From Ficedula albicollis (lineage: Eukaryota; Chordata; Aves; Passeriformes; Muscicapidae): a stretch of DNA of 64,000 nucleotides. Below, piece by piece: positions 15,031 to 30,095 of the stretch. The translations under genes and the position numbers were made by a program. The notes beneath the pieces were generated by a model that saw only the letters and a list, made by a program, of their open reading frames with translations, searched no databases and was not told the DNA's origin. The DNA lies in the NCBI RefSeq assembly GCF_000247815.1, contig NW_004775942.1:77943-141942 (forward strand), read 5' to 3'. Numbering within the stretch: position 1 is the first letter of the stretch; the number at the start of each line of letters is the position of its first letter.

Positions 15031-15499
15031 GGAATTTCTGTGGATTCCTCTATAAACTTGTCTTGCACCACTGGGAACTGTGGGAATTGCCCAGTTTTGT
15101 TGCTGCTGTGAGTTCTGTCCAACCTGCTGCTCCTCAGGTGCCTTGTTGGGAAGAGCGTGGATGGCTCTGGAAGGAAATCAGGGGCTTGACCTTGGCCTGG
15201 AGAGTGGCACCTCTTCCTGGAGAGGGAAGGGAGACTGAGGCTTCCTCCCAGGCACCGAGGGAATCTTGGCTCCAGGACTTTTTGGGAATTCATGGTGGTG
15301 CAGGGAGGAGGATTTCTGGCAGAGTGTCCCTGAGACAGCCTAGAGAAGGGCAGGGGGACTGGCATCATCCACAGGCATGGATCCACAGCCAGCTCCTCCA
15401 GAGCCAGCCTGCTCTTCCCCAGAAGCAGCTCTGTGTTCCCCCAGGATAACAGATTTCCACACATCCCTGTTTCAGATCCCCAGGGACTGCAGCACTTGA
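15031..15499. other. Unannotated sequence
   Basis: Open on both strands for about 145-154 codons, but with no recognised domain and no support for either strand. Confidence 0.45.
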
Positions 15500-15770
15500 G
15501 ATGATCGCTCGCTGCCGCGTGCGTTCCGCTCGCCAGTCACCAGCGGCGTGGTGGTTTATTTTCTGAATTTTAAAGGGTGTTTATATGCACTGGAGGATTC
15601 AAAATGAATAATTCTATCTGCTCCAAAGCAATTGGCTTCTTTCAGCTAGCAGCCTTCAAAGAAAATGTTGCTGTAGACAAGGCATTAGGGAAAGCAGATG
15701 AAATACTCTGGGGCTCAGATGGCTGTGAAGGGACCAGTCCTGCAATTTCTGACCTCATGTAGCCTCTTCC
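15500..15770. promoter_or_regulatory. Candidate conserved non-coding element with CpG-dense edge
   Basis: Bases 15502-15550 hold nine CpG dinucleotides in about 50 bases (GATCGCTCGCTGCCGCGTGC, CAGCGGCGTGG) in a CpG-poor neighbourhood. They are followed by balanced, repeat-free sequence rich in AT-type factor sites (TTTATTTTCTGAATTTTAAA, GTTTATATGC, CAAAATGAATAATTC). This texture is typical of conserved enhancers. Conservation itself cannot be seen from one genome. Confidence 0.3.
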
Positions 15771-16538
15771 ACAGGGCAGTCAAGATTCCCTATAAAATTA
15801 GCCATCAGGTGTCAGGAGCTGGCATTTGTGCCCTTCTGAAGTGGCTGGGGTACACTGGAAGCTCTCCTTGAAGCAGGGCTCCAAGGCTTGTTGATAGAAA
15901 TGCACCTGGGTGCATCCAATTGCAGCTGCTGATGCCAAGTGCAGACCCATCCCTCTGTTTTCCACAATGTTCCAGCTTCCCACCCCAAAATTTTGGCCTG
16001 ACCTTGATTTCCCCCCCCCCCCCGATTGTGCCTAGGAGTGTGAGCAGTGACAGGGCTGTGGGATGGAGAGGATTGAACCTGCTGGCTCTGGAGTGAAGGG
16101 TTTCCCTGCCTGTGCCTCAGGAGGGACAGTGAGGCATTAAGCAGCTGACCGGGTTTATAATAAAGCCCAAAAAAAACAATAACAAAGAAGCTGTTTCAAG
16201 CTTTGATGTGCCTTGCCTGTCCTTGCACCAAGCTTTGTGCATCTGTTTTGCTGCCGGGCTGGGCTCTGATCCTCCATGGACACTCAGGATTGGGTTTCTT
16301 TACATCCTGGCTCCAGCTGTGCTGTCAAATCTCGCTGTATTTGGCCAGTCTGGGCTGCCATGATCTGTCAGAGGCAGGATGAACACATCTGTGGTGCCTC
16401 AAATCTTGGTGCAGAGCCACAGCCAGGAGCATCAGACACTCCCTGTTTAGTGTGAGCTGTTCCCTGTGGACATCATCCTGTCTGGGTAATAGGGGTCTGC
16501 TTTTAATTCTGTGTGAGATGCACCTTCACAGCTGGCTG
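15771..16538. other. Unannotated sequence
   Basis: A short C run lies at about 16010-16023. Nothing else recognised. Confidence 0.5.
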
Positions 16539-16810
16539 CAAAATCAGTTACTCTTGGTACTTGGAAAGGAAACACATCTGGAAGTGTCCAAGGCCAGGCT
16601 GGATGGGACTTGGAGCAACAGGCTGGATGGGACTGCAAAATCAGTTACTCTTGGTACTTGGAAAGGAAACACATCTGGAAGTGTCCAAGGCCAGGCTGGA
16701 TGGGACTTGGAGCAATCTGGGACAGTGGAAGGTGTCCCTGCCCATGGCAAGGGGTGGAATTGGATGAGCTTTTAGGTTCTCTTCCGGCCAAAACTGTTCT
16801 GTGATTCTAC
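16539..16810 (+). mobile_element. CR1 3' tail with 97-bp internal tandem duplication
   Basis: CAAAATCAGTTACTCTTGGT begins at 16539 and again at 16636 (period 97), each followed by GGAAGTGTCCAAGGCCAGGC and TGGATGGGACTTGGAGCAA. Only the second continues into the CR1 end (GGGACAGTGGAAGGTGTCCC, TTAGGTTCTCTTCCGGCC, TTCTGTGATTCTA). The duplication includes CR1 and its 5' flank, so it followed insertion. Confidence 0.9.
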
Positions 16811-17890
16811 TCCCCTGAAGGTGCTGTTGGAGAGGTTTCTGTCTCTTAGCTCTTGTCCCTGTCTAAAAAGTTTGTCCCCATCTTCCAGGTGCTCCCACAG
16901 CAGGGGTGAAGATGCCACCACTGAGGCCACCCAGCTGTGCTTCTCTCACCTGGCCCAGGAGGGACTACTTGCAAACCCTCCTGACAAGGGACAGGAGCAT
17001 CCATCACATGGGGATTCATCCCAATTCCTCTTTGGGGACAGATGGGGGGCACAGTTTGACACATAATTCTGGCTCTGATAGTGTGACACAGCAGAGAGGA
17101 ACTGTTCAGGGTCTGGCTGGAGTGTGTAAAATACGTTTGGAGGAGATTGCAAATGTGATTTATGAGGAAGCTGCACAGCACAGCGTGACTGCAGCATTTG
17201 GCTGCCTCTCTATGTATTCATCTCCTGGGTTTCTTTGTAACTTCTCCATGTTTTATTTCACATTCCACCTTCCCCTTTTGAGCCTGGCAGTCTGGAAACA
17301 AGACTCTGAGAGAGCTTGGCCAACCAGAGCCAATTGGTGCCATTCCTGGGTCATTTTCAATATTCTGCTGGCCACTACTACACTCTTACTACAGCCCTCC
17401 AACTAGGTCTGAGCTTGCAGCAGCCTGTGAGGCTGGGATGTCCCTTCATTGGGTTTGGAGTTCAGGGAATGGGCCCATCTCTGTGCATTTGACCTGGCCA
17501 TGACCACTGAAAGCCAAACTCCTGGACTGATTTGGCTCATTCTGCCTCTCACTGCGTCATGTCCTTGTTTTGGCAGTCTCCCAGTCTGGTGGTCCAGCCT
17601 GAAATTCTCAGGGGCCAACTTCTAATGGAGATCAGGAATCTGGGTCACTGCTCATGGGCTGAAGGGTGGAATTAAGCAGCAATTGTTTGATAAGCTTGTC
17701 CCTGTAATGAGAAAACATCCTGGCGTGTGTGATGCAAAAGGTGCCTTTCAAGCCTCAAGAGATCCTGGAGAAAGGCAAAATGGGGGGAGGGGGGGAGTCT
17801 AATCCTAAATTTAATTGGCATGAAGGAGCTGCCTTTTGTGTGTGAGGGATCTGAGCCAGTGTGGTGGATGTGCTGTGATCGCTGCAGGAC
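16811..17890. other. Unannotated sequence
   Basis: A plus-strand open frame at 16906-17406 and overlapping minus-strand frames have no recognisable motif. No repeat is obvious. Confidence 0.45.
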
Positions 17891-18060
17891 TGAGTGACAC
17901 TCTCTGTGTGACACTGGCTGTGAGTGTGACACTGGCTGTGAGTGACACTGGCTGTGACACTGCGCTGTGTGAGTGACGCTGCGTGAGTGACACTGGGCTG
18001 TGTGTGTGACACATGGCTGTGTGTGACACTGGCTGTGTGTGACACTGGCTGTGTGTGTGA

Positions 18061-18229
<169 letters not shown>

Positions 18230-18617
18230 CTGTGTGAGTGACACTGGGCTCTGTGTGTGACACTGTCTCTGTGTGACACTGTCTGTGAGTGACACTGTCT
18301 GTGAGTGACACTGGCTGTGACACTGCGCTGTGTGAGTGACGCTGCGTGAGTGACACTGGGCTGTGTGTGTGACACATGGCTGTGTGTGACACTGGCTGTG
18401 TGTGACACTGGCTGTGTGTGACACTGGCTGTGTGTGTGACACTGGGCTGTGTGAGTGACACTGGCTGAGTGTGTGACACTGGCTGTGAGTGACACCGGCT
18501 GTGTGAGTGACACTGGGCTATGTGAGTGACACTGGCTGTGTGTGTGACACTGGCTGTGAGTGACACTGGCTGTGAGTGACACTGGCTGTGTGTGTGACAC
18601 TGGCTGTGAGTGACACT

Positions 18618-19255
<638 letters not shown>

Positions 19256-19537
19256 CTGTGTGTGTGACACTGGCTCTGTGTGTGACACTGGCTGTGTGTG
19301 TGACACTGTCTCTGTGTGACACTGGCTGTGTGTTCCCTTTGCCATCATCGAAGAGCCAATGTCACTTCCCTCTCATCCTGTTGGTCAGTGTTTTTCCTGG
19401 CATGGGATCACATCCCAGCACTGAGGTTCTCACAGGGTGTGGGTGACAATTTGCCTCATAACCTAATGTGGCCTTGCCACCAGAAGCAGCACCATGGCTT
19501 AAATTGAATTTCTGCCTGTCCATGGGTCTCAGTGCAT

Positions 19538-19795
19538 TGAATCCTAGAATATTTCGGGTTGGAAGTAACTTTCAAACCCATCTCATTCCAACTCCTGCCA
19601 TGGGCAGGGACACCTTCCACTGTCCCAGGCTGCTCCCAGCCCCAGTGTCCAACCTGGCCTGGGACACTGCCAGGGATCCAGGGGCAGCCACAGCTGCTCT
19701 GGGCACCCTGTGCCAGGGCCTGCCCACCCTCCCAGGGAACAATTCCTACCCAATATCCCATCCAGCCCTGCCCTCTGGCACTGCCATTCTCCTTA
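19538..19795 (-). mobile_element. CR1 LINE 3' tail
   Basis: Well preserved minus-strand tail: GAATATTTCGGGTTGGAAG, GGCAGGGACACCTTCCACTG, CCAGTGTCCAACCTGGCCTG, GGATCCAGGGGCAGCCACAG, CCCAATATCCCATCCAGCCC. Confidence 0.95.
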
Positions 19796-20787
19796 CCCAA
19801 GGTCCAGCACGGCTTTTGGCTGTTCATTAGAGCCACCATCCTCCAGACTGAGCTCTTGAAATCAGCCCCATTCTTGTTTCTTTGTAAGAATTTGGAGTTT
19901 CAGGTCAGTTAAATGTATCTTTTCAAAAGTTTTGAGCAATACCTGGGGGAGAGAAACGAAAAAGGAATGTGCAGTGTGAGTTCACCAGAGTTCATAAAAT
20001 ATTTGCAATTCCCTATCGTCCCTGGAGCTCACACCAACTCAGGAGCCTAAACCAGGGGCCAGGTTTTAAAAGCTTTTGTGTTTACAAAAAACAGTGCTTG
20101 TCTTTGGTCATCATATCTGGCAGCTGAATTGTTTTTCCAATGGAAAGAAAGGGTCATTTTTATAGCCAGATATAGTAACTGTGAACTCTGACCACAGGCA
20201 GGGCAGCCTTAAGGCATCAGAAGTTTTATTTTTGGGTTTTAAGTTGAGAGGAATTATGGAGGTGAGAGGGTTCTCAGAGTGCCTTCTGTAGAAGCAGGTG
20301 TGGCTCTTGAGGGGAAAGGTGGATGAATGCAGGTGGTGGAGCTGACATGGAAAAGGGAAAGGAAGAAATGAACATCTGTGTGTGCAATTCCTGGCCCTGC
20401 TGGTGGGTGGGGGAGCTGGGCACGGTGTGTGCTGATGGTGACACCAGCATTCCTCACTGCCACCTGCTTGGCCAAGGAAACTACAGCACTGCAGCTCCTG
20501 CCAGCATTTTGGGCTGCCCTGGCCCAGCCTCAGCCCTGGTTTGCTTTCTGTGCCTGAGCCCAGCTTCCATGAGCTCATTTGGGCACAGCTCTACCAGTGT
20601 TGCACTTCCTTCATGGGATTTTCTGTGTTTTATCAGGCTGCACCTGTAAGCAGCTGTTGAAGGCAGAGAAAGAAGTGCACACCTTAATTAAACATCTGTT
20701 TAATTGTTGCCTGCTGGCAGAGGGCTGGTGTTGGGTGCCGGACCTCAGCTCTTCTCGCAGGTGCTGTGAGGGCTCCCTGTGTGACTC
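19796..20787. other. Unannotated sequence
   Basis: No gene recognised. Minus-strand (20111-20578) and plus-strand open frames overlap and show no family motif. Confidence 0.5.
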
Positions 20788-21964
<1,177 letters not shown>

Positions 21965-21969
21965 AACTC

Positions 21970-22619
21970 TCTGTCCCCAATATCTACCCCTTGTATCAGC
22001 TGTGGGGCAGCTGGACCCAAACTGAGAGCACCCTGTTGTGGTGGGAGGTCCCTGGGGTATCTCTGCAGCATCTCCTCTCCTCCCTCACTGCTGGCTGCCT
22101 CCCTGTGGGCCCAAACCAGGCTGGCCAAGCATAAATCCTTCTTCCTTCCCACTGAAACATTCCCAGCAGTGCTCACAAGCCTGAAATGCTCACAGTAGTG
22201 GCACTGCTGGGCTTAAATGTGGCTCTTGCTAATGATGCCTCCCTCGCCAGGGCCTGTTCTCTGTGATGCTGTTTGGGATTAATGATAAGGTCTGATGGTC
22301 CTCACTGGGGTGGTGCGTGGGCTAATCAAGCCTGTTCTTATTAAGAGTGACACTGGAAAGCCAACTCCTACCTGAGCATCAGCAAGAATTTCTAGGAAAT
22401 GGGAGCAAAACCTGAGTGGGCTTGGAAGTTTTGTGACTTCTGTGGGGCTCTGAGGCTCTGAGATCCTCAGATGGCAAGTAACAGGGTCATATTTTTCACT
22501 AAAAGTCGTGTTTACTTTTGTGAAGCTTTTTGCCTGGCTTAAAATCAATTCAGCTGAGCTGATTTTTAAAGCCAGGCAGAGTCACAGTGCAGCTGCCTCT
22601 GGGGTGAGGCTTGAAGGTA
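21970..22619. other. Unannotated sequence
   Basis: Nothing recognised; no retroviral internal sequence follows the LTR. Confidence 0.5.
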
Positions 22620-22765
22620 AAATAACAACTGTTAAGGCTGGAAAAGCCCTCTAAGATCACAGAATCCAACCACTGACCCAAGCCCAGCATTAAACCATGT
22701 AACCAGGATTTTCTGCATGGGACCTGCTTTCAAAACATCTGAAACTGGCCTGGACCAGAGGATAT
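22620..22765 (-). mobile_element. CR1-like tail, degraded
   Basis: GGCTGGAAAAGCCCTCTAAG, ATCACAGAATCCAACCACTG and ATTAAACCATGTAACCAGG resemble the alternative CR1 3' end read on the minus strand. Confidence 0.6.
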
Positions 22766-24564
<1,799 letters not shown>

Positions 24565-24984
24565 AAAAGATTAACATCCCCTTTCCAGCCTGAAATTATG
24601 GGCATTGTGCTGGAGGCCAGGCTCCCAGACCACCCTTTTCTATTTATTGCCCATAGCAATTTCCTTGGCCTTCAGGAGCTTCAGGGTAAACTTAGCACTG
24701 TAATTACCCTGGATGTTACCAAGGCACTTTCTCCACCCCACTGAAAGCTCTTGTGAAATTTCTGCTGTAACTAAAGCTTCTCTTGCAAAAGGCAGGACAA
24801 AAATTGCTTTTAGGGGTGTCCACCATGTTTATGAGTGAAGGACAGCTGCCTCAAAGAGAGCCAGGCTGCAGTGAAGTCGTGTCTTTATGGGGAGCTTTGT
24901 ATCTCTTTTTGGCCTTCCTCCCAGCCCTTTATTCCCAGAGTATTCCCATGGGACAGGAGTAGTTTTGCCCCACCCCTACAAGTG
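24565..24984. other. Unannotated sequence
   Basis: Nothing recognised. Confidence 0.5.
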
Positions 24985-25085
24985 TTCCAGGTAGTGGAAG
25001 GTGTCCCTGCCCATGGCAAGGGGTGGGATGAGATGAACTTTGTGATCCCTTCCCACCCAAACCATTCTGGGATTCATGGATTCGT
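24985..25085 (+). mobile_element. CR1 LINE 3' tail
   Basis: GTTCCAGGTAGTGGAAGGTG, TCCCTGCCCATGGCAAGGGG, CCCTTCCCACCCAAACCATT, CTGGGATTCATGGATTC. Confidence 0.9.
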
Positions 25086-25267
25086 CTGCCTAAAACACTT
25101 CTGCACCATTGCAGCTGTAATTTATGCCTCACCTGAGCATGTCAGTCCCGTATTTACCATTTGTGCCAGATTTGGGAGCATCCCACCATCTGCATGTCAC
25201 GGAAGAACCTTCCCTGGAGGGGAGGAGCAGAGTTTGCTGTAGCTCAGAGCCAGGCAGGGAGATGTTC

Positions 25268-25410
25268 CTTTCATCTGCTCTGGGGCAGATTTAGATTGGA
25301 CAGCAGGAAAAATATCTTCATTGAGAAGGTGGTCAGGCCTTGGAACAGGCTGTCCAGGGCAGTGGTGAAGCCAGCATGCCTGGAAGTGTCCAAAAAATGT
25401 CACACCATGT
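25268..25410 (+). mobile_element. CR1 LINE fragment
   Basis: GATTTAGATTGGACAGCAGG, AAAAATATCTTCATTGAGAA, GGTGGTCAGGCCTTGGAACA, GGCTGTCCAGGGCAGTGGTG is the CR1 3' segment upstream of the tail. The terminal part is missing. Confidence 0.85.
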
Positions 25411-26346
25411 TCTGCTCTGCGTGGGTGATGCTGCACACGCCAAACGCGGAGCAGGCCGTGGGATCTGCACGCACTGAAGGGCTTCTGAGGAGGGACTGAG
25501 TGTCCCAGCTGAAATCTGGGGGTGCAGCTGTGTGTGGAGACACAGAAACCAACCCTACAGAACCCCTGGAGGAGATTCCTGAAACGCAGGTCAGGCTCTG
25601 CTGCGTACAGAGAGCAGCGCTGGCCAGGGGGTTTGGGGAGCATGAGCCGAGTCCAGCTGTCCTTGCCCCAAGCAGAAAGGTGCCTTCATCCTCAGCCAAA
25701 GGCAGCTGTGTGCCCTGTGGAGCTGATAACTCCACATCTGCTCTGCTTCCTCGCACAGGCGGGTGCATCAAAGCCAGAGCTCTGTGCTCAGACATGTGGG
25801 ATGAATTAGGGGATGGATTAGGGGGTGAATTAGTGGGAACGTGTGCGTGCAGTCAGGTCCCCAGCACACCCCTGCCTCTCTGCTGTGCTGCTGCTCCAGA
25901 GGGGAAAGTGTGGGTTTTTTCCCTTTCCTTTGCAGCTTCTGAGATGTGTTTTTGGTGGGGATTCAACCCACCAGGCAGGGAACAAAGTTAATCTGAAGGG
26001 GAGCCCGGTGGGGAGGGAGACCACATCTCATTAAAAGTCAGCTGGAAAAAAAACTCTCCAGGATTACACACTGTGAAAAACCAGGTTCACTTTCCTGGTA
26101 GGTTTTAAAAGGTTTGATAAAAGTCAATAAGAGACAATAAAGCAAAAGGTTACAATGGTCGGGTGCTTGGTATTCAGCCAAGAGCACACACTAACTTAGA
26201 AAACACTTTTTTAAGTGCATCAACCTGTTGCATATTCCTAGACTTTTATGCATTGTTCAAAATTACCACCTCATGCCCCCCACCTGTAAATCAACATTTT
26301 TTAATTTTTTTTTTTTCTTTGTGGCTCTTTCTTGTCAGTGCACTCC
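25411..26346. other. Unannotated sequence
   Basis: 25411-25990 is GC-richer, with overlapping open frames on both strands (up to 163 codons) and no recognised family. 26030-26346 is AT-rich and leads into the tandem duplication. Confidence 0.45.
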
Positions 26347-26866
26347 CTGATAACAGAGATCAGTAATTTTCTTTCCTGGAGTTTTGGTGTTCTTCACCTC
26401 TGTCTTCATCCAGATAGGATAATCCAAGCATGTGAAGAATTTTCTGATTATTTTTTTACCATTCTCTGAGTTAGTTACATGAACAAGAGCTTTTTACATC
26501 CCTATGTTATAATCTAAGAAAAATATATATTTATCACACTACTATTTATAAGTTTTGTTAATAGCAGAACTGAAAGAAACCATATTCACGCAGCGAAGTT
26601 TTTCAACTGATAACAGAGATCAGTAATTTTCTTTCCTGGAGTTTTGGTGTTCTTCACCTCTGTCTTCATCCAGATAGGATAATCCAAGCATGTGAAGAAT
26701 TTTCTGATTATTTTTTTACCATTCTCTGAGTTAGTTTCATGAACAAGAGCTTTTTACATCCCTATGTTATAATCTAAGAAAAATATATATTTATCACACT
26801 ACTATTTATAAGTTTTGTTAATAGCAGAACTGAAAGAAACCATATTCACACAGCAAAGTTTTTCAA
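26347..26866. repeat. Two-copy 260-bp AT-rich tandem duplication
   Basis: Unit 1 is 26347-26606 and unit 2 is 26607-26866 (CTGATAACAGAGATCAGTAA ... AAAGTTTTTCAA). I count three differences: TTAGTTACATG against TTAGTTTCATG, and CACGCAGCGAAG against CACACAGCAAAG. The last two are CpG-to-CpA changes. Each unit holds CTATTTATA (TATAAATAG on the minus strand). The surrounding 26071-26935 starts TGTG and ends CACA and could be a decayed minus-strand LTR, but no target duplication or polyadenylation signal supports it. Confidence 0.95.
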
Positions 26867-27555
26867 CATTATATATATAGCATTCATTTTAACATTTGTG
26901 AAAAGCCGATAAAACAGTGTGTACTTATAACACACGTGTTTTGCAGAGCATCTTCTTGTGCTGCTCAGCCTGCTGGAAGCCAAAGCACAGGCAGAGATTT
27001 CTGTGAAGTGCCCAGAGCTGGGCTCTGCACCTCTGTGAACACCTCAGAGCTCCTTGGAGGCTGATCAACCCCATCCTTCCTGGTACTTGGCCCTCACCAG
27101 AAATGATTTGGGGTGGTGGAAGGGCAGGAGGCAGCGTGAAGCCTGATTTAACAGCTTCCCTAAAAAAGGTTTCCAGGGCGTCAGGGAGGGCAGGGTGCAT
27201 CCCTGTGCTGCTGTGCCTTGCTCCTGTGCTGCCACAGCAGGACAAAGCCTCAGCTGGCAGCGGAATGCAAGGGCTGCCACCAGTTCAGGCTTCAAATAGA
27301 GAGGGGGATTTTTATTTCCTTCTCTGCTCCAAAACCTTCTCTTCCCCTTTCCTGCAGGGACGTACGTGTTCAGCAGCAGATTGGTGACACAGGCTGGCAG
27401 GAAATCTCATGGGCTGATTTTCTGTACCTTTCCAGGTTCCTGTTAAATGACAGGACCCCATGCTTTGTCCCAGTCCCCACAGCTCCAGCAGAGGTACCAT
27501 CCTGTAATGGTTTGTGCTGTGCTTTCCTCCCACAAGTGAGAGACTTGGTTTGGAA
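26867..27555. other. Unannotated sequence
   Basis: AT-rich to about 26945, then unique sequence without recognised genes. Confidence 0.5.
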
Positions 27556-27925
27556 GGAACCCAAAATACCACCTTGTTCCACCCCTTGCCGTGGGCAGGG
27601 ACACCTTCCACTATCCCAGGCTGCTCCAAGCCCTGACCTGGAATACTTACAGGGGTGAGGAATCCGAGACTTCTCTGGGTAATCTGTGCACCACCCTCCC
27701 AGAGAACAATTCCTTCCCAATATCCCATCCAGCCCTGCCCTCTGGCAGTGGGAGCCATTCCCTGTGTCCTGTCCCTCCCTCCTCTGTCCCCAGCCCCTCT
27801 CCAGCTCTCCTGGAGCCCCTTTAGGCTCTGGAGGGGGCTCTGAGCTCTCCCTGGAGCCTTCTCCTCTCCAGTTTCAGCCTGGCTCCAGAGCAGAAGGGCT
27901 TCAGCCCTTGGAGCATCTTTGTGGC
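27556..27925 (-). mobile_element. CR1 LINE 3' region
   Basis: One of the longer CR1 pieces, minus strand: GGTTTGGAAGGAACCCAAAA, GGCAGGGACACCTTCCACTA, CAATATCCCATCCAGCCCTG, TCTCCTGGAGCCCCTTTAGG, GCCTGGCTCCAGAGCAGAAG. Used as the intact reference for the interrupted copy at 45582. Confidence 0.93.
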
Positions 27926-29884
27926 TCACATATTCCTGCTGGAAGCAGGCTCCACTCAGTCCCTTGAGCTTGGCTGGAAAGAGCCTTCCAGGTTATTGGG
28001 CTGCTCCTTGGGCCAAATGGACATGCAGAGATCTAACCCACCCCTGGGGCTGCCGAGTCCGGGGTGGTTGTGTGGGACCTGCATGTGTCAGGGTTAGGGT
28101 CTCCTGACTTTGTGCTGCTGCTGTGGCTCAGCTCCCTTTCCTGGCTGGTTTATTTCCTAGGGTCCAGACTCCCTTTCAGATCTTTGGCTAGAAGAAGTGC
28201 CCTTCTGTTACTCATTTCTCGAAAACGTGAAGCTGTGGGTAGGGATTAAGTTGTGCTTAGACACAGGCAGCACTTTTCCTGGAGAGCTGGAGCCATCTGC
28301 TCTGCAGACCAGATTCCAAGGTCCCCCCACATTCCTCCCATCCCTGGCTGAGCCAGACAAAGCAGCAGAGAAGCCCCTGCCCAGTGCCCCTCTGCTTCCA
28401 GCCCCAGGCACAGGAGAAAAATCCCATAATAAACACCCAGATGGGCAGCCAGCAACCCTCTCCCTGTGTTAAAAACCTTTAAGCAGTGCCCGACTCAGTT
28501 TCCCAGCAAGGCAGAGAAAAAGGTGAAGTCACTAAGGAGTGACATTTATACCGAGAGAGAAAAGAAAATGACTCATTCCCCACAGCCTAAGGGCAAATTC
28601 AGTGGCTTCTGCATCTCAGACTGCTCTGTTGGTTAACTTGAAAAGAATCCCTTTAAATTCCCATTCCCTTTCTCAATGCAGTGTTTCTCCTCTGCTGATT
28701 GACTCATTTCCTGGAAATCTCGGAGCACATGCAGCCTTCCTGGCGCTGTGGGTTCATTGTGTGGTGGAAATGTGTTTTACCTGGTGGGGTGGGAGAGGTT
28801 CTTCATCACCAGCCTTGAGAAAGGGGTAAAAACGCTGGTGCTCAAACTTGTCTGGGTAACTCCGAAAGCAATAGGTGCTGTTTGTAACTCTCCCTTTGGG
28901 TGGATTTGGTTTTTTTTTATTTCTTATCAGAGCTCTCTGTTGAACTTTGAGGTTTGTTTAAAAGAGTGGGATAGAGGTGGGATGCTGTAGTTTTGTCCTG
29001 GATGCAAGAAAACATTTTCAGTTCAATGTAAGAAAAGGGTTGAGATGAGCTCATCCTTTAAAGATGACTGGAACCTCTGCAGCCATGGAATTCCTGCCTC
29101 ATTTTTCCATCAAAGCTAACTCACTTGAAGGCCAGGTCTGCAGGGGATGTAGCAGCGGCTGTGCTGGAAAACTAATTTTATTATACTGGATTTGGTGGCA
29201 GATTCCTATTTTGTGGTAGAAAAGAGCAGCTTGGATTTTCTTCCACCGTGCAGAGGAGACAAAGGCTGCTCAAGAACAGACTAGAAACCCCAAACATTTT
29301 GTGCTAGGAACGGACTGATTGGAGGAGTAATTCCATGTGAAGGTGGGATTCTGGAGATAAAAACAGAAGCAAAGCTGGGAGTTTTGGCTGGCACCATTTC
29401 CATGCATTATCCTATTGATGGTTGCTCCTTGCAGAATTGCTGGCATTCCCCTTCCCAAAGCTCACAGCCAAAAAGCAGTTGGTTTCTGCTGCAGGGGATG
29501 ACACAGGATGTTTGGATTTGGGATGCAGATGATCCCTGGTGCTGCAGGATTCCTTTCAAGCTGTCACAGCAGCCACGTGTTGATGAAATATCTCCAGTTT
29601 GGAGATGCCTCCTCCCAGCTGGGGTAAATCAGCCTGGATTCCTCCAAGGCTGGGATGGCTGAGCTCTTGGCTTGTGGTTTGTGTGCTGCTTGCTTTGTAC
29701 GGGGAAAAACGGGGAAAAAAAATACTTTGGGGGGAAAATGTGCTCTGCAACCATGGAGAAGCCCCTCTGCCAGGAGTTCTTGTGCTGCTGAATGACAGCA
29801 GAGGACTTTTGGTGAGGTGTGTGCCTCACCCAAGCCACAGGATGTTGGCAGCAGTGCCCCCCCACCGCAGTGTGCCTCATCTTG
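27926..29884. other. Unannotated sequence
   Basis: Single-copy-looking DNA with no recognised gene. Contains one isolated GGGTTAGGG at 28091-28099. Confidence 0.5.
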
Positions 29885-30095
29885 GGTTAGGTTTAGATTG
29901 GATTTTAGAAAATATTTCTTCATGGAGAGAAGTTGTCTGGCACAGGCAGATGGTGGAGTCCCCATCCCTGGAGGGATTTAAAAGCCCTGTGGATGTGGCA
30001 CTTGGGGATGTGGGTTAGTGGTGGGCTTGGCAGTGCTGGGGGAATGGTTGGACACGATGACCTTGGAGGGCTTTTCCAACCTAAATAATGCCATG
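29885..30095 (+). mobile_element. CR1 LINE 3' tail (second subfamily)
   Basis: GGTTTAGATTGGATTTTAGA, AAATATTTCTTCATGGAGAG, GATGTGGCACTTGGGGATGT, GGGTTAGTGGTGGGCTTGGC, GGGCTTTTCCAACCTAAATA, ATGCCATGATT. This is the same tail type as 1278-1385. Confidence 0.92.

Noticed and set aside
26071..26935. Complete LTR spanning the 260-bp duplication
   Set aside because: TGTG...CACA ends and a TATA-like motif only; no target duplication, no polyadenylation signal on the TATA strand and no family recognised. Kept as a hypothesis only.
27312..27929. 205-codon minus-strand frame
   Set aside because: Most of it translates a CR1 3' tail, which is non-coding sequence in these truncated copies. The same holds for frames at 58140-58677 and 62353-62907.
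28091..28099. GGGTTAGGG, telomere-like
   Set aside because: Only one and a half units; expected by chance, not an interstitial telomeric array.
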